Counted from the first letter of the stretch, positions 33,140 through 46,142 are shown. The stretch is DNA of 64,000 nt from Cokeromyces recurvatus (GCF_025118155.1 NW_026251389.1:806001-870000), one strand, 5' to 3'. Notes: generated by a model not told the origin, from the sequence alone. Numbers and translations are program-made.

Positions 33140-35652
33140 GAATATAATATATGCATGCATATTTTACTAAATGTAATAAAATGATTGATTTTGTTCAAAC
33201 TATTAAAGGCATGAATAACAGGTGTTAATTCAAAGATAGGACTACGGTTAGTTTTTTTCTCCTGTTCGTCTTGAATTTTCTCTAACCATAGTTTACGAGT
33301 TGCTGCTGATGTTGCATATAGGGTATATTCAGTGAATGTCTTTCGTCCCAAATGTTGAAATGTAATCGGATATTGCTGATTTTTAGTAGTATTTTGTTGC
33401 AAATAAGGCCTAATATCAGTGGATACTGATGTTGTTGGAACGACTGCAATAGTATGATGTGTAGAAAGGTAAGTTAATGCTAATGCACTTGATCTTTTAC
33501 TGCTATTCAATGAAATATCCGGGAAATAGACATATAAAAACTCAATAGGTATAGGCTATATATATACAAATATATAAGAAAAAAAAAATTGTAAAATAAT
33601 CCTCTAATTTAAAATGTGTATATGTATACCCTTTTCTGTATCACGTATTGTTCTGTTGTGCCATTAATTAGCTTGATCTTTGCTATCACCAAATAGTTAT
33701 TCAACAGAATTACTTGATATTCAATAGAGTCAGACTGAGGGGATTTTTTTAATATTCCTTGTTTAATAATAGTACGGTTTTCATCAAGTAAATCTAGATT
33801 CTATCACAAAAAAAATATTTATATATACATATATAAAAAGGTTTTGTATTATATATCTTATACATATATAAACATATACACATACTACTTCATCAGTTCT
33901 GAACTTGAATGATAGATTATAATAAATTCGTTCAATATCAAATTTGTTTTTAGCTTTCCCAGTTTCAATGTTAACACGAGATAAGAATTGTTTAATAATA
34001 TCAATTGCCTTTGGCAAATTTTCTAAATCAGGATGCCCTGGTGGTGTATGTTTCAAAATTTCATTTAATAATAGCGTATATCTACCTAGTCGAGTCGTTG
34101 GTTTTGTAAGATAACCATTTAATTCAAGTTTTAATGAATTAGGGTGTCTTTCTGTGTTCTGCAATAAACAATAGTAAGTATAAACCCGTAAATATGTATG
34201 TATATGATTTTTACCTCGACAAATGCATTAAAATTTGAATTTGAGTATCTTTCATTCTCTAAAACATATTTAGCTTCATATTGCTTTGAACCATAATGAA
34301 TATACGGCTCAAAATTAATTACAAAGTTAATAAGAACATCACCGATTTGATTAATAATAGCGTGTTGATTTTGTCGTAATTGTAATGCTCGTAACATTTC
34401 AATATTAACTTGATAAATATCATCAATATAACCAAATACTTTTTGTATAAATTGTTCTCGTCGAGAAGTAGGAAGAATAGGCCTTTCTGTCAATGGTTTG
34501 ATCCACATCTATATATATAAAAAATACATACATATATATATATATTAGCTCTCCTCTCTCCCTTTTTTTTTTTTCTCCTAATGTAAAATATATAATGTAC
34601 ATCTTGTAAATATTCTAAACTCTGAATGTAATCTTGTTCTGTATATATCAATTCATAAATATTTTCTTGCCTTTTTCTTTCAAGTTTCGAAAGTGAATCA
34701 TAAAGTATTTTATCTACTCTATCTGCCCAGTAATCATATAATTGATTAGCTGCAGATTTCTCTTTTAATCGAGAATGTTTACGTTTGCTATTATCAGCCA
34801 ATTTCAACTATAATTTGTTTATAAATAATTATATACACATATATGTCATATTGGTTATACTAATATTATAATGTTACCTGAGTAAATCTCTTTGGACATA
34901 TAGGACTGTAACAAGGCTTTACATCCCAACACGTAGGTACATAACAATAGGTTAGCTCTGTAATAATTCCACTTGGATTTAAGTTATTATTTTTATGAGC
35001 CTCAGTCTTCAAATTATAAAAGGTTCGATGATGATTTGAAAATTCATAAAAATAAAAAGGTGAATCCATTAGGTGAGTTTCGTAACAAACATCATGAAAT
35101 AAGCGTTGTGAGCCTAATTCTCTTCCTATTCTTAAAGCTAAATTTCTATCAGAAGTTGTTGGTTGTATAATCAAAGATATCAAGTCCTATATGTAATATA
35201 ACCTGTTTAAGTAAAACGAATCAAATGAACAAGGGAGGGGGGGGAGCAATTATAAGTAAACATTACAACAACTTGTCTACCATCAAATGTGTTTTTATAT
35301 TCAACTTCATCCTTGATATGATCAGACAATATGATCCTTTGCCTCAGTTCAACTGCAATTTTCGATAATAAAGCTGGATAAACGATAGGATCTTTCGATT
35401 TTTCTGTAGTCTTTGTTGTTCCATATGCAAAACTTTGAGATCTTTGAGCTATAACTTCTTGCGTTGTAATAATAGGTGCTAATGATTCTTCTATACGTAG
35501 AAGAAAACTTAAGTATACATAATAAAAATGTATTAGTTAAAAACCACAAATATACTTTTAAAAAGGCTACTGTCATGCATATCACTATTTTTCTTTTTTC
35601 CTGCTGATGATATCAAATCCCATGGTTGATATATTATATTGTTTCTTACCAT
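31752..35652 (-). CDS. Rho guanine-nucleotide exchange factor, Rom1/Rom2-like (DEP-DH-PH-CNH)
   Basis: This is a predicted activator of Rho1-type GTPase in cell-wall-integrity signalling. Multiple exons on the minus strand carry the domains in order. A short start exon (35652, MVRNNIIYQPWDL) is followed by a DEP domain (about 35340-34900; GRELGSQRLFHDV). The DH domain covers about 34800-34000 (YELIYTEQDYIQSLEYL, then ELNGYLTKPTTRLGRYTLLL, the conserved last helix). A PH-like region spans 33800-33140 and the CNH (citron homology) domain 33060-31752 (LLAADDGVYVG, EYAFYIDSKGNR, FIEIRNVIT). It ends at the stop at 31752. The combination is that of yeast Rom1/Rom2. The intron at 32358-32462 is almost only poly(A) and poly(T). 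The last three exons are duplicated at 22794-23402. The start is inferred, and a longer N-terminus is possible. Confidence 0.92.
32361..32461. repeat. A39-N24-T38 foldback inside a RhoGEF intron
   Basis: Thirty-nine A (32361-32399), a 24-base spacer and 38 T (32424-32461) fill almost the whole intron. In the transcript the A run follows the donor directly and the U run lies just before the acceptor, so they can pair and bring the splice sites together. Confidence 0.9.
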
Positions 35653-36615
35653 CTAAAAAAAAAAACAAAAGAAATAATAAAAAACAAAAGAAAAGAAAAG
35701 AAAGGAAGAAAGAAAAGTAATAAAAAAGAAAGAAAAAAAAAACAATGGGGACTTTATTTATTTAATAAACAACGGACTTTCATAAAAAATTGTTTATTAG
35801 TGTCACTTTTTTCTTTGAATTTTTTTTCTTTTTTTTTTTTTTTTTTTTTTTTTGATTATTTTGCCCCTGAACTTGAGTGATATGTTAATTATTATTTAAG
35901 CTTTAAGCTATGGTGATACAGATCATCCCAGATACCTAAAGTTGTCCTAGTTTCAAATTCAAGGTTGTATATCTTGGATAAGCTTTAAAAAACAAACTTA
36001 TGTTTCTTTTTCTTTCTTATACTTGAACAAAAGGAATGAACAAATAAGGTTATTAATACTAACATTTTAAATAAATAAGATTATAAGAAATGAGTGTAAC
36101 TTCTCAAAAAAAAACTATAAAGTTACTATTTGTTAATAAAGAAATTATAGAGTCAGATAGGCTGAATTTTGAAAAAAAAATATACATATTATAATAAATA
36201 TGAGTATAAAATTAAGCAATAAGAGCATGACCAGCTAAAAGGAAAAAAGCGAAAAAAAAGTTCTCAAAAATCACCTTCAGCAAAATTATTATCTTTCTAT
36301 TTAATTATCAGAACCACTTTATTCATTTATACAAGACCTTAAAGCATTACAAAAAGTACGAAAAAAAAAAGAAAGGCCCTCTGACGCAGTTTCCAGAAAG
36401 GATGAAAGTACAAAAAACAATTGTCTAATATATAAATTTGATTTTAGAGTGATGCGTTGGATATTACTGATATATACGATAATATGAAAGCATTTTATTC
36501 CATTATAAAGAATAATATATCAATTCATAAAATATTTCAAATAAAATAAAATAGAGATAATAAATATGTCCATGGCCATCAAAGCTGAACTCGATTGAGT
36601 ATATATAAATATGTA

Positions 36616-36672
<57 letters not shown>

Positions 36673-36956
36673 ATTAATTAGCTAAGGGTAAAACTAGGTA
36701 TCATACGCAGAAGATTACTAAAGCTATTGAAACAAGAATTATTAATGATATCCTTTATGAAAAAAAAAAGGGTAATAAACAGTTTATATTTTTGTAGATA
36801 CTTGTATCAAAATTTATACAATTGTAGACTATTCATGATATATAATTATATTTATACAAATATAGAAAGAACTAATTTTATATTAGCTTATTTTACATAA
36901 CTACATACTGTAGAGTTTTTTTTTTCTTTTTTTGGATACTATTTATCATACATTGT
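35653..36956. other. Intergenic, with purine-rich tract and T51 run
   Basis: No gene is recognised. An A/G-rich stretch lies at 35650-35745, a T run near 35828-35853 and a 51-base T run at 36619-36669. It includes the RhoGEF promoter and the 3' end of the UBX gene. Confidence 0.5.
36619..36669. repeat. Poly(T) tract, 51 bases
   Basis: An uninterrupted T run counted in the sequence, in intergenic DNA. Confidence 0.9.
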
Positions 36957-38659
36957 TTATAGCTCTTCTTCATCAATGGTATCTATAATTAAAGTTGCAC
37001 TTGGCCATAATCCACTTTCATCTTTAATCCTTTTGTTAGCATCAGCCTCATATACCTTTCTAGGGAATGGCGAGTGAATTTTAAAGTTATATTCATGAAT
37101 GTATCCCTCAGGCATAGAACAATCGATGTTTTCATTATTTTGTTGTTGATATTGTTGTAAATAAGGATATGCTTCAATAAATTGATATAATGTCTCTAAT
37201 GTATCATCAGCTCGAAACTTCCGAATAACACGTACCCCATTTGCCAGACGAAAACTAATTTTGGTTGTTTCATCATTATCATCATTATTATTGTCTTTGT
37301 TAAAGACATGCTGGCAAAGATATTGAATGTATTGATTTCGTTGATGAGCTAACATAGCTTGTCTCTCCTTTATCCTTTCAGCAGCTATACGTTCCTCTTC
37401 AAGACGCTGCTGTTTAAGCTGATCAGCTCGTAGACTTTCTTGATAGGCTTTATCTTGTTCTTCTCGAAGACGACGTTCAGCCTCTCGTTGTTCTCGTTCT
37501 ATTCGAAAACGTGCGAGAGTTGCATCAACGCGATTCATGACATTTTCGAAACGACACAATAATAGAGGTACAGATATTAGACCTTCAATACGGTCCACGA
37601 CTGACATTTTTGATACATTCAACGAAGAAGTATTACTGGAAGAAGGATTCTGTAAGGCAATGATGGCTATAAAGGGGTATGTTGTGGCTTGAAGGGTATG
37701 ACTAACTTGAAATGCCTCTGTATAACGTACATTACCTCCCCATACAATCATTTGATGCTGATGAAAGAAATCTATCAGTTCAGGATTTGTTAACGTATCC
37801 CTAATATAAGTGATATCTTATGAGTCTATACATATATATTCGACATGGACAGGATATATGTTTTATTTACCTGCAAAAAGCATCATTATCATCATGCTCC
37901 TCACTAATTAAAATAGCTACCATATATTTGAGTTCATCTTTAGCTGTAGTAAGAGCCTGTGTATATCCACCTTCATTAAAAAAATTAGGATGTATTGTAC
38001 CATAAGTGAATTCAAAATCACGTAGAAAACGTTCTGCTTCTGAACGAGCATCCTGTCGACGAGGTGCAGTAATTGTAGGTTTATATAACAAACGTCCTAA
38101 ATTGCACATGTTAGTTTTAAAGCAAATGAGCCTACATTCTACTTTTTTATTTATTTATATTTACCCATTAAATGAACCACATTCCAGCAGAGTCTCCATG
38201 CCAAATTAAATGGCCATGTGAAAAAAGATAGAAAAAATCTTTTATTATGTGTTCTTCTTGATGTTGTACCTAAAAGTGCCGAGGTAGAAGAAGGTGAGTC
38301 TTCAGCTTCAGTTTCAGCTTCGTAATGTACAGTTGCATGGCTACTAGAAGTTGCATCTATTGGTAAATATCGATTTTGCACAGAATTCTATTCAACATCA
38401 AACAATAATAATAATAAAAATTTAGTATCTTTTACTATCTTTATTTATTTATTATAGTTTTTATTATTATCAAAAGTTTACTTCAAGATTCCAGTCGTTG
38501 TCTCTTAATATGCGTATTGATTCAAGAGCATCTTTACTATGAGTTATGGACTATACAGATATCAATGTTAAATGAAAATTATTGTGTAATTAAATTTATT
38601 ACTTGATATTGATTTAATGTTTTTCTTTGTTGTTCATCGAGAGTTTCTAAATCACTCAT
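36957..38659 (-). CDS. FAF2/Ubx2-like UBA-UAS-UBX protein (ER-associated degradation adaptor)
   Basis: Five exons on the minus strand join in frame, starting at 38659 with MSDLETLDEQQRKTLNQYQ. A UBA-like segment covers the first two exons (ALESIRILRDNDWNLENSVQ). A hydrophobic hairpin-like segment follows (FFLSFFTWPFNLAWRLCW, about 38165-38235). A UAS/thioredoxin-like domain lies at about 38104-37550, then a long charged helix rich in Arg/Glu (37510-37350), and a C-terminal UBX domain (ISFRLANGVRVIRKFRADDT to LIIDTIDEEEL). This order is that of human FAF2 (UBXD8), which inserts in the ER or lipid-droplet membrane and recruits p97/Cdc48 through the UBX domain. In FAF2-type proteins the p97 contact includes an FPR loop, seen here as PFPRKVYE. 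The gene appears complete. Confidence 0.92.
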
Positions 38660-40303
38660 TTCGACACTTAAGTATATATGTTTTTCTTAAGACAAAAAAA
38701 AAAGGACTGTACCAGCCTTATTTTTTCATATCAGAAAAAAAAAACGGTCGGCATTTTAATGTATTTATGATTTTTTAATTGAGCACATATTTCAGCTAGA
38801 CAGTACGGAATTCATCCTGCCTAATATCTAATTTGGGGTTGCTGATCCCAAGATTATCTTTTAGATAGTATTTTAATAACTTTTAAAGAAATTGAGGTGA
38901 GGCTGATTCATAAGAGATAGTAATAAGGATCTTTAAGGGAGCGCTTTTTATAAATGGAGATGACTTGAGCTATAATTCACTTCTATTGAGGAGTATAATA
39001 GAGTCATTGACAGCATAGATGAAACAGATGTAAGAGAATAGTAGGTGAATTCCATCCTGTATTTCTTGACGTAAATCATCAATTCCGAAAACTATTTCTT
39101 TTTTTTTTTAGTTGATAATATTACAATAATAGCTTTAATAGTATCAATCGTGATTGAGCAATCATTGGTAATAAAAAGTCGAGTAGGTTAATTCACAATG
39201 TCAGTTAATATTAAGTAAGAGATATGTATTATCGTATCTGCAACTTCTTATTTTATAGTATTTTTTTTGTCATGTTTAGCCTTACTGCTACATTATATCA
39301 AAGTAAATTACACCTATTTTAATGTATAGATACATAGTATAATCTAGTACTATCGAAGATAATATAGCTTGGACTATTTCACCTTAATATCATAAATTGT
39401 ATTATGTATATACATCATTTAATTGAATTTATTTCCAAAAGAAGCAAGTAATAATATTGTTAGATTCTACAAACTCTGACACAGTTTGCAAGAGTTGAAC
39501 AGGAGAATTTGCTACATCCTTAAGTCCTCATCTTTCTTCATTAATACTAATATTATATAAAGCCAAATACTGCAAGAAAGTCAAGGTCCTATTTACGATC
39601 GTTACTATCATTATTACTTGTAGCTTTTAAGATTACATAAACGATCTTCTAGTCTAAAAATCCCATTACATAATCGCTACTACTAAAATATGAGTTATCT
39701 AAATTGATTGAAATATCTCTAGTGTATTTAATAGAGCCCTAGTAACAATCTTCATTGTCAAAGAGCGTCTTCATATTTCTCTTGAAAAGAGGGTGGTCAG
39801 TTCCTGGTCTGAGTAATTTGGATAACATAATGAGAAAAGATAGTAGAGGATTATAGGTTACGACTTATACGCAACTAACAGTCGTTTATTGTTACGTAGG
39901 TTGACTTATTTCTTCCTTTGTCAGGCTTTATGACATATTTAGGTAGGTAGAAAGAAAAGTTAAAGATTCTAAAATATTTTTTCTTTTTTCAAAAAAGGAA
40001 ATTGAAAAAACTAAATTCTAACGCCGACAATAATTTCTTTTGATTGAAATTCTAGGCTTGGTTCAACATAATGTGATGGTCCGACCCTCCCCCCCTCCTA
40101 AATCCGAACCTAAAAAAAAAATAATTTTTTATATTTCAAGGTAATGCCAAAAATTAACAGATTCTATTTCTTTAAAGCGTTTCGTATCTCAAAGGAGTTA
40201 AATCGTTACATACGCAAATAATTAATAGGTAAAAAAGAAAAAAAAAATAGGATTGATTATTTGGATGGATGGATGAGATGAATTAAACTTATGTTATTTA
40301 GTC
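38660..40303. other. Gene-poor interval before the P2 gene
   Basis: No gene is recognised. It includes the promoters of the UBX gene (left) and of P2 (right). A C-rich patch (gaccctccccccctcc) at about 40082-40097 stands out upstream of P2. Confidence 0.5.
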
Positions 40304-40733
40304 ATGAAGTATCTCGCTGCTTATCTTCTTCTTAACGTTGCTGGTAAGGCCAACCCTGCTGCTGAAGATGTCAAGTCTCTCTTGAGCTCTGTTGGTATTG
40401 AATCTGATGAGGAACGTGTCTCCTCTTTGATCTCTGCTCTTGCCGAAAAGGATATTGCTGAGGTAAATAAATAGAAATATATATAAGAAAAAAAAAAGAA
40501 AGAAAGAGAGAGAGTGTGTGAGTGAGTGAGTGAAAGAGAATGGCAACTTAATTTCAATTATTATATAGCTCATTGCTGAAGGTAAGGAGAAGATGTCTTC
40601 TGTCCCTACTGGTGGTGCTGTTGCTGCTTCTGGTGCTGCCGCTGCCGCTTCTGGTGATGCTCCTGCTGAAGAGCAAAAGGAAGAAGAAAAGGAAGAATCT
40701 GACGAAGATATGGGCTTCGGTCTCTTCGATTAA
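40304..40733 (+). CDS. 60S acidic ribosomal stalk protein P2
   Basis: Two exons, 40304-40462 and 40569-40733, give 107 residues. The N-terminus [15 protein letters not shown] identifies P2 rather than P1. The middle has the Ala/Gly-rich hinge ([15 protein letters not shown]) and the C-terminus the conserved acidic [11 protein letters not shown] that contacts elongation factors on the ribosome. The length is normal. The intron (106 nt) has an AG-rich GAGAGA/GAGTGA stretch before its acceptor. The gene is complete and surely functional. Confidence 0.97.
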
Positions 40734-40870
40734 GAAATTCCAAAAAGAAACGAGTTTATTTTGTGTAAATAAAATAAATAATGTGCTTCATTCTTAATTA
40801 TAAATGTATTTTTTTTTCTTTTATTTGTAAAAACAAAAATAATAACTTCATAAATAATGAACAAATTCTA

Positions 40871-41666
40871 TTATTGTTGTTGTCCATCCATTAACCATTT
40901 ATCTCTTTGTAAACGAAATTGTGGTAATTGCTGCTGATGAGCTTGATTCATTGCATGTTGATTCATAACTTGTTGATTTATTTGCTGTTGTTGATTAATC
41001 TGTTGCTGTTGCTGTTGTTGCTGTTGCTGCTGTTGTTGTAACTGTAATAAATGAGGCTGTTGTTGCATCTGTTGTTGAATAGCAGCAGCTTCCATCATTT
41101 GTTGTTGCATGTTATTTCCCTGTTGTGGTTGTTGTGGTTGTTGTTGTTGTTGCATGTTATGTCCATGTTGATGATGATAACGTAACCCATTAGGTGTTCG
41201 ATAGGCCTTTTTACAACCAGCAATTAAACATTGATATGGCTTCACATTGCTTCCTTCTACATTACCATGTCCTGATGATCCTTTTGCTTCACGTAAATGA
41301 TATTGGAGCCCATTAATATTTTTATACCGTTTAGGACATCCAGGCATTGCACAACGATAAGGTTTGTAAACTTCATCAACATTTGGATGAACACTTTTCA
41401 TGTGATAAAATAATCCGTTAGATGCTGCAAAGCTAGCAAAACAACCCATTACACCACAACCATAAGCTCCTATTTCCCCTTCATTGTTATTATTGTTATT
41501 ATTGTTATTATTATATGATTGCGGAGTCACTTGTTGTCTTTGAGGATAAGGTGATGACGACGGCATTAATCTACGATCATATTGTACTAAAACGGAAGGG
41601 TCTGGCTGTTGTTGGTGTTGTTGGTGTTGTTGTTGTTGTTGGTGTTGTTGTTGTTGTTGTTGTTGT

Positions 41667-41701
<35 letters not shown>

Positions 41702-42569
41702 TTGTTGCTGTTGTTGTTGCTGTGGTGTTGGTATCATGGCAACAGTGCTGCTATTATTATTGTTATTTGTGTCTGGATTTCTAAATAAATAAATCAATAC
41801 ATGATTCTATTATCATACGCTATTTTTGTTTTATTTTTTTATTTTTTTCAATTCTGTTTACCTTATCGAATCTTCTGGCATCCAACGCGGTGGACCTTTA
41901 ATTTGAGGAGATAATGGGGGCAAAGTAGGTAACTCATTATTGTTTGTTCCGCCTGAACTATCATTGTCAAAATTTGTAGTAGGTTGTGTTAAACCATTCA
42001 CAATATCTTGCTATTATATATGCAGAAAAAAAAAGGAAATAAGAAAAAAAAAGGAAAAAAAAAAGAAAAAAAAAAGGAAAAAAAAAGGGAAAAAAGGAAA
42101 TAAGAAAAAAAAAGTAATTATGACGCGTTTTTGTTACTTACAGAAGTAAATCCATTACTTGTATTTGTATTACGAAAGGAGGGCGACGACGTTTGTCTTA
42201 CAGCTGAATTATTATAAGGATATTGCTGTAAAGTAGAATTTATGTTGTGTGATGTTGACGAATTGATTTTTGCAGGAGAAGCCATGTAAGAGTTAAAATT
42301 GGGTAGATTACGATTGTCTGATGTTGAAGAATAAGGAGGTTGACTATTATTATTATTACTACTGTTATTAGCCTGCGGTGACTGCTGTTGGGGTGTTCCT
42401 TGTTGCGATTGTTGCGATTGTTGGCCGTAGCCATAGACTTGATGGTACTTTTTATATAAATTATAAATTACATTATTAAATAATATTTTTTTTTAAAATC
42501 AAAGTAAAAAGAAAAATAAAGTAAAAGGAAAATAAAAAGAAATATGTTTGTATGAAATATTATAACTTA

Positions 42570-42573
<4 letters not shown>
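40871..42573 (-). CDS. Sfp1-like C2H2 zinc-finger regulator with long poly-Q tracts
   Basis: Exons on the minus strand join in frame. The main exon, 41780-40871, has a Gln run of about 27 codons near its N-terminus and three fingers: CGVMGCFASFAASNGLFYH, CAMPGCPKRYKNINGLQYH, and CLIAGCKKAYRTPNGLRYH followed by QHGH. The pattern C-x4-C with NGLxYH and a terminal HGH is that of yeast Sfp1, a regulator of ribosomal protein genes. More Gln runs follow the fingers. Upstream exons add Asn/Ser/Gln-rich sequence (about 42445-42140) and a PPLSPQIKGPPRWMPEDSI stretch (about 42014-41863). The start is inferred: the ATG at 42573-42571 is followed at once by a GT donor, so the first codon would sit alone in its exon (see findings). 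The DNA targets are unknown. Confidence 0.85.
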
Positions 42574-42608
<35 letters not shown>

Positions 42609-42986
42609 TTCAATAAAAAAAAAACTGTACAAAAAAAAAAAAAAAAAAAAAAAAAATAGTAGAAATTTTTTTTTAGTCTTTTTTCTATTCGGCTCCAATG
42701 AAGTTAGTTTAAATTAGCCAATTATATTCCGCCTTTCATATCTGCATGCAGTATCATCACATGTACTAGTAATTTTTTATTGGAGAACCAACAAAATACA
42801 TAAATTTTCATACAGATAAATATATAACTAAAGAAGACATTACTTGGTGAAATTAACTTTTTGTTAAAATAAAATTCGAGTAATATAGCAAAGTTATCAT
42901 GTATTTAACTTAAAATGAATCATTCTTTATTATAAATTTGAATAAGCGCAGTAAGGAGGCAAATGATTTGTTTATTATATTTAAGC

Positions 42987-43039
<53 letters not shown>

Positions 43040-43228
43040 AAATTAAGAAATGCTTTTTTTCTTACAAAATAAAGGGAAATAAGCATTATAAAAAAAAGTC
43101 ACTTTTTATGCCAAGAAGAATAAAACTATAATAATAATATAGTACTTTTTTTTCCCTTCTATTTTTATTAATCATTTTCTTGTTCTTTTATTTATTTATT
43201 TCTTTTGCTTATTCAAAGCTACTCAAAA
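42574..43228. promoter_or_regulatory. Divergent promoter with long T and A tracts
   Basis: This interval lies between the Sfp1-like gene and the proline-rich membrane protein gene. A T run of about 34 bases (42574-42607), A runs at about 42616-42656 and a 48-base A run at 42990-43037 dominate it. No factor site is recognised. Confidence 0.5.
42990..43037. repeat. Poly(A) tract, 48 bases
   Basis: An uninterrupted A run in the promoter region of the gene starting at 43229. Confidence 0.9.
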
Positions 43229-44182
43229 ATGTACAATAATCATCCTGATCCATATGCTGGACAATATCCACCTCCTCCTCCATTAAGGATACCTCCAGTA
43301 ACAACAGAAGAAGAAGAACCTTTTACTACTCATTCAATACCAATGCCACAACCACTACAGGATGTATATACAGTGCCTTTATCACCACAGCCTATCAATA
43401 ATGCTTATTATCCATCTCATTCTATTGTAGTAGAACCACCACAATCAAAACCTTATATCTCCCAACAACAACAACAACAACCACAGTCTATCATCTATAA
43501 TAACCACTCTCTTTCTCAGCAACAGTATTATAACCATCACAACCCTTCTTCTACTACTGCTCCTCTTCTTCCTTCTCATCAGCCTATTTGTAGTAATAGC
43601 CCTTTACCTAATAGTCAACAAGATCACCCATTAGAAGATTATTTAAAACAAGAACGAGAGGAGTATCTTAAGCAAAATACGCATCCTCACTATCAACACA
43701 TACAACAAAATAATTCATCCTATACCAAAATAAATGAAGAATTAGAAATCGAAGGATTAGAAGAAAAGGCTCCAATGGTTCAACATCACCAGCCCTTTGT
43801 GGCTAAACCTGCACCACCACCTGAGAATGAAGTAGAGTCCTATCGTTATCGACCATCAGCAGGTTATACTGACTCAAATCATAAACGAGACTGTTGTTGT
43901 TGTTGTTATAATCCAGCTATTACATGTTATTCATTCTTTGGTTTACTACTAAGTTGCGCATTCTTAGCTGCTGGTATTGCACTCATGATTGCTTCAAAAG
44001 TGATAACAAATAAATGTAACAATAGCTGTACAGATACGTCAGTATGTGGTACAGTCTGTAACAAAGTACTTCATGATGGTCTATTTTACGGTGGAATTGT
44101 TGTGGCTGGTTTAGCAGCCATTGCTGTTTTATGGAAACTTATAATGTGGACATGTGCAGGCTACTCTTCAAATAGAAGATAA
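43229..44182 (+). CDS. Proline/glutamine-rich membrane protein with CCCCC motif and two C-terminal hydrophobic segments
   Basis: A single exon of 317 codons. About 220 residues at the N-terminus are Pro/Gln/Tyr-rich with PPPPPL and LSPQPI-type motifs, likely cytosolic and disordered. A DCCCCCYNPA motif follows, then hydrophobic segment 1 (CYSFFGLLLSCAFLAAGIAL), a short loop with four cysteines (KCNNSCTDTSVCGTVC), and hydrophobic segment 2 (GGIVVAGLAAIAVLWKLIM). The Cys run next to a membrane segment is a plausible palmitoylation site, and the loop cysteines could form disulfides outside the membrane. The ATG at 43229 is the first in frame. I do not recognise a family. Proline-rich tails of this kind often bind WW or SH3 domains, which is inference. 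Confidence 0.8.
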   Translation: MYNNHPDPYAGQYPPPPPLRIPPVTTEEEEPFTTHSIPMPQPLQDVYTVPLSPQPINNAYYPSHSIVVEPPQSKPYISQQQQQQPQSIIYNNHSLSQQQYYNHHNPSSTTAPLLPSHQPICSNSPLPNSQQDHPLEDYLKQEREEYLKQNTHPHYQHIQQNNSSYTKINEELEIEGLEEKAPMVQHHQPFVAKPAPPPENEVESYRYRPSAGYTDSNHKRDCCCCCYNPAITCYSFFGLLLSCAFLAAGIALMIASKVITNKCNNSCTDTSVCGTVCNKVLHDGLFYGGIVVAGLAAIAVLWKLIMWTCAGYSSNRR

Positions 44183-44968
44183 TGATATACCTTCCTTAGT
44201 TGTTGATATTATCAATAAACTTATTTATGATGTACCAGTAGATCTGCTCTTTTATATAGACACATTTGTTAATAATTTGTAGATCCGTTAATAAACAAGG
44301 CTACATCTTTTTCTTGCTCAGTTTTAAAATGACGATAGTGAATCGTTTTCTAGATAATAATTGATAGGAGGAGAATCTTTTTATTAAGTAATAATACAAT
44401 ATACTTTTTTTTTTCTTTCTTTCTGGAAATGAAATATGAATAATGTGTTTTTTTAAGAAAAAAAAAGAATGCATTATTATTAATGCATTATTATGAATGC
44501 TTTATTACATAAGCAGCTTATTAGTAAATGATAAAAAAAAAACTCGGACTGTCGGATATCTAATTAATATCTAATAATAAAAATAATAATGATAAAAAAA
44601 AAAAATAAGACTCTAATCAATAAATACATTATGCACGTAAGCAAACAAACAAAAGATAAATATACAAAAGTTACTTTACTTTATAATGCTTTTTTTTTTA
44701 TAAAGAAGCAATTATTTCCTTACAGAAGATGACTGCATAAATGAACAAGCAAATCAAGGGTGTAGTAAATCAAAATAAATTAATTTTGAACCAAACAATT
44801 GAAATCGAAATTCCATATTTGGGAAAAAAAAGTTTTGGACTACTGATAATAGACTTTATAATAATAGATTTCTTGATATCTTTATTTTCTCTCTCTTTTT
44901 TTTTTATTATTGATGTTTTAGCTTTTTTTTTTTCATAAGAAAAATCCATATAAAATCCAACATAAAGA
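44183..44968. other. Intergenic
   Basis: No gene is recognised. A direct repeat of GCATTATTATTAATGCATTATTATGAATGC type lies near 44470-44500. The T-rich stretch before 44969 is leader or promoter of the Zn2Cys6 gene. Confidence 0.5.
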
Positions 44969-46100
44969 ATGCCAGAAGAACCTCATAAACGTCAAAGAGT
45001 TAGTAAAGCATGGTAAATGGATACAATAATTCGGAAGAGAAAAAAAAATTTTTTTTTCCTTTCTTTCTTTTCTTTGTTTTTTTTTGACATTTAACATAAA
45101 ATCTAATTCTCATTTCACCAGTGAACAATGTCGAAGAAAGAAAGTAAAATGTGATGGAGCACAAGCTATCTGTGGTAATTGTGCATCCTTAGGTTTACCT
45201 TGTACTTATAAAGAATCAACAAAAAAGGTAACTAATGTCTGTTACTATCAATGCATATAAGAAAATTAATTATTATTATTATTATTAGAGAGGTCCACCT
45301 AAAGGTTATATTGAAGCAATTGAAGGTCGATTGCATCGATTGGAAGCTTTATTAGGTAGTATTATTCAAGAAGATGATCCTCGTTCTCAAGCTATTCTAG
45401 CTGAGCTTAATTCTCCACTTGAAACTGCTTATGGTGAACTTGTTCGTCCTCGTCCAGCACGTAAAGAAAACTTTGAAGAAAGGCATCCAATCCTTAGTGA
45501 AGCAGCTCTTCGTGATTCACCTTTTATTACAGAACCTCAAATAAAGCATGATGATACGATCAATGATAACCTTGGAAACCTATCTATCGATGAAAGTGGA
45601 CAGCTTCGTTACTATGGTAAATCTTCGGGTTTTTACATGCTTCAAAATAGTAAAAACTTTCAAAATGGTGCTTTTCATTTTAATTCGAGAGGTCGAAATA
45701 AGAATAATCCATTAGCCGTAGATCCTTTCGAATTACCTCCGCCTGACCTATCAAAGCATTTATTAGATCTTTATTTTACTCACTTTTATCCGTTATTACC
45801 GTTGTTACACAAAAAATCCTTTTTGGCCTCTTTAAATTCGAAAGATTCTCCTCCTCCTCCCTTGTTGTTAAATGCCATCTATGCAGTAGCATCTCGTATT
45901 TCACCTGATGTTAGGGTGAGATCGGATCCAGCATTACGTGATACGGCGGGTGATATCTTTTTAGAGCGAGCTCGAATCTTATTGGACTTTGAATGGGATG
46001 ACTTTAAAGTCTCAACAGTTCAATCTCTCTTATTATTGAGTAGTCATCAAAATGGTGCTTTAAAAAATATTCGTGGTTGGTTATATAGTGGTTTGGTATG

Positions 46101-46142
<42 letters not shown>

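Noticed and set aside
41515..41784. A valine-rich plus-strand frame opposite the poly-Q region.
   Set aside because: It is the antisense reading of a CAG/CAA repeat and has no other feature.
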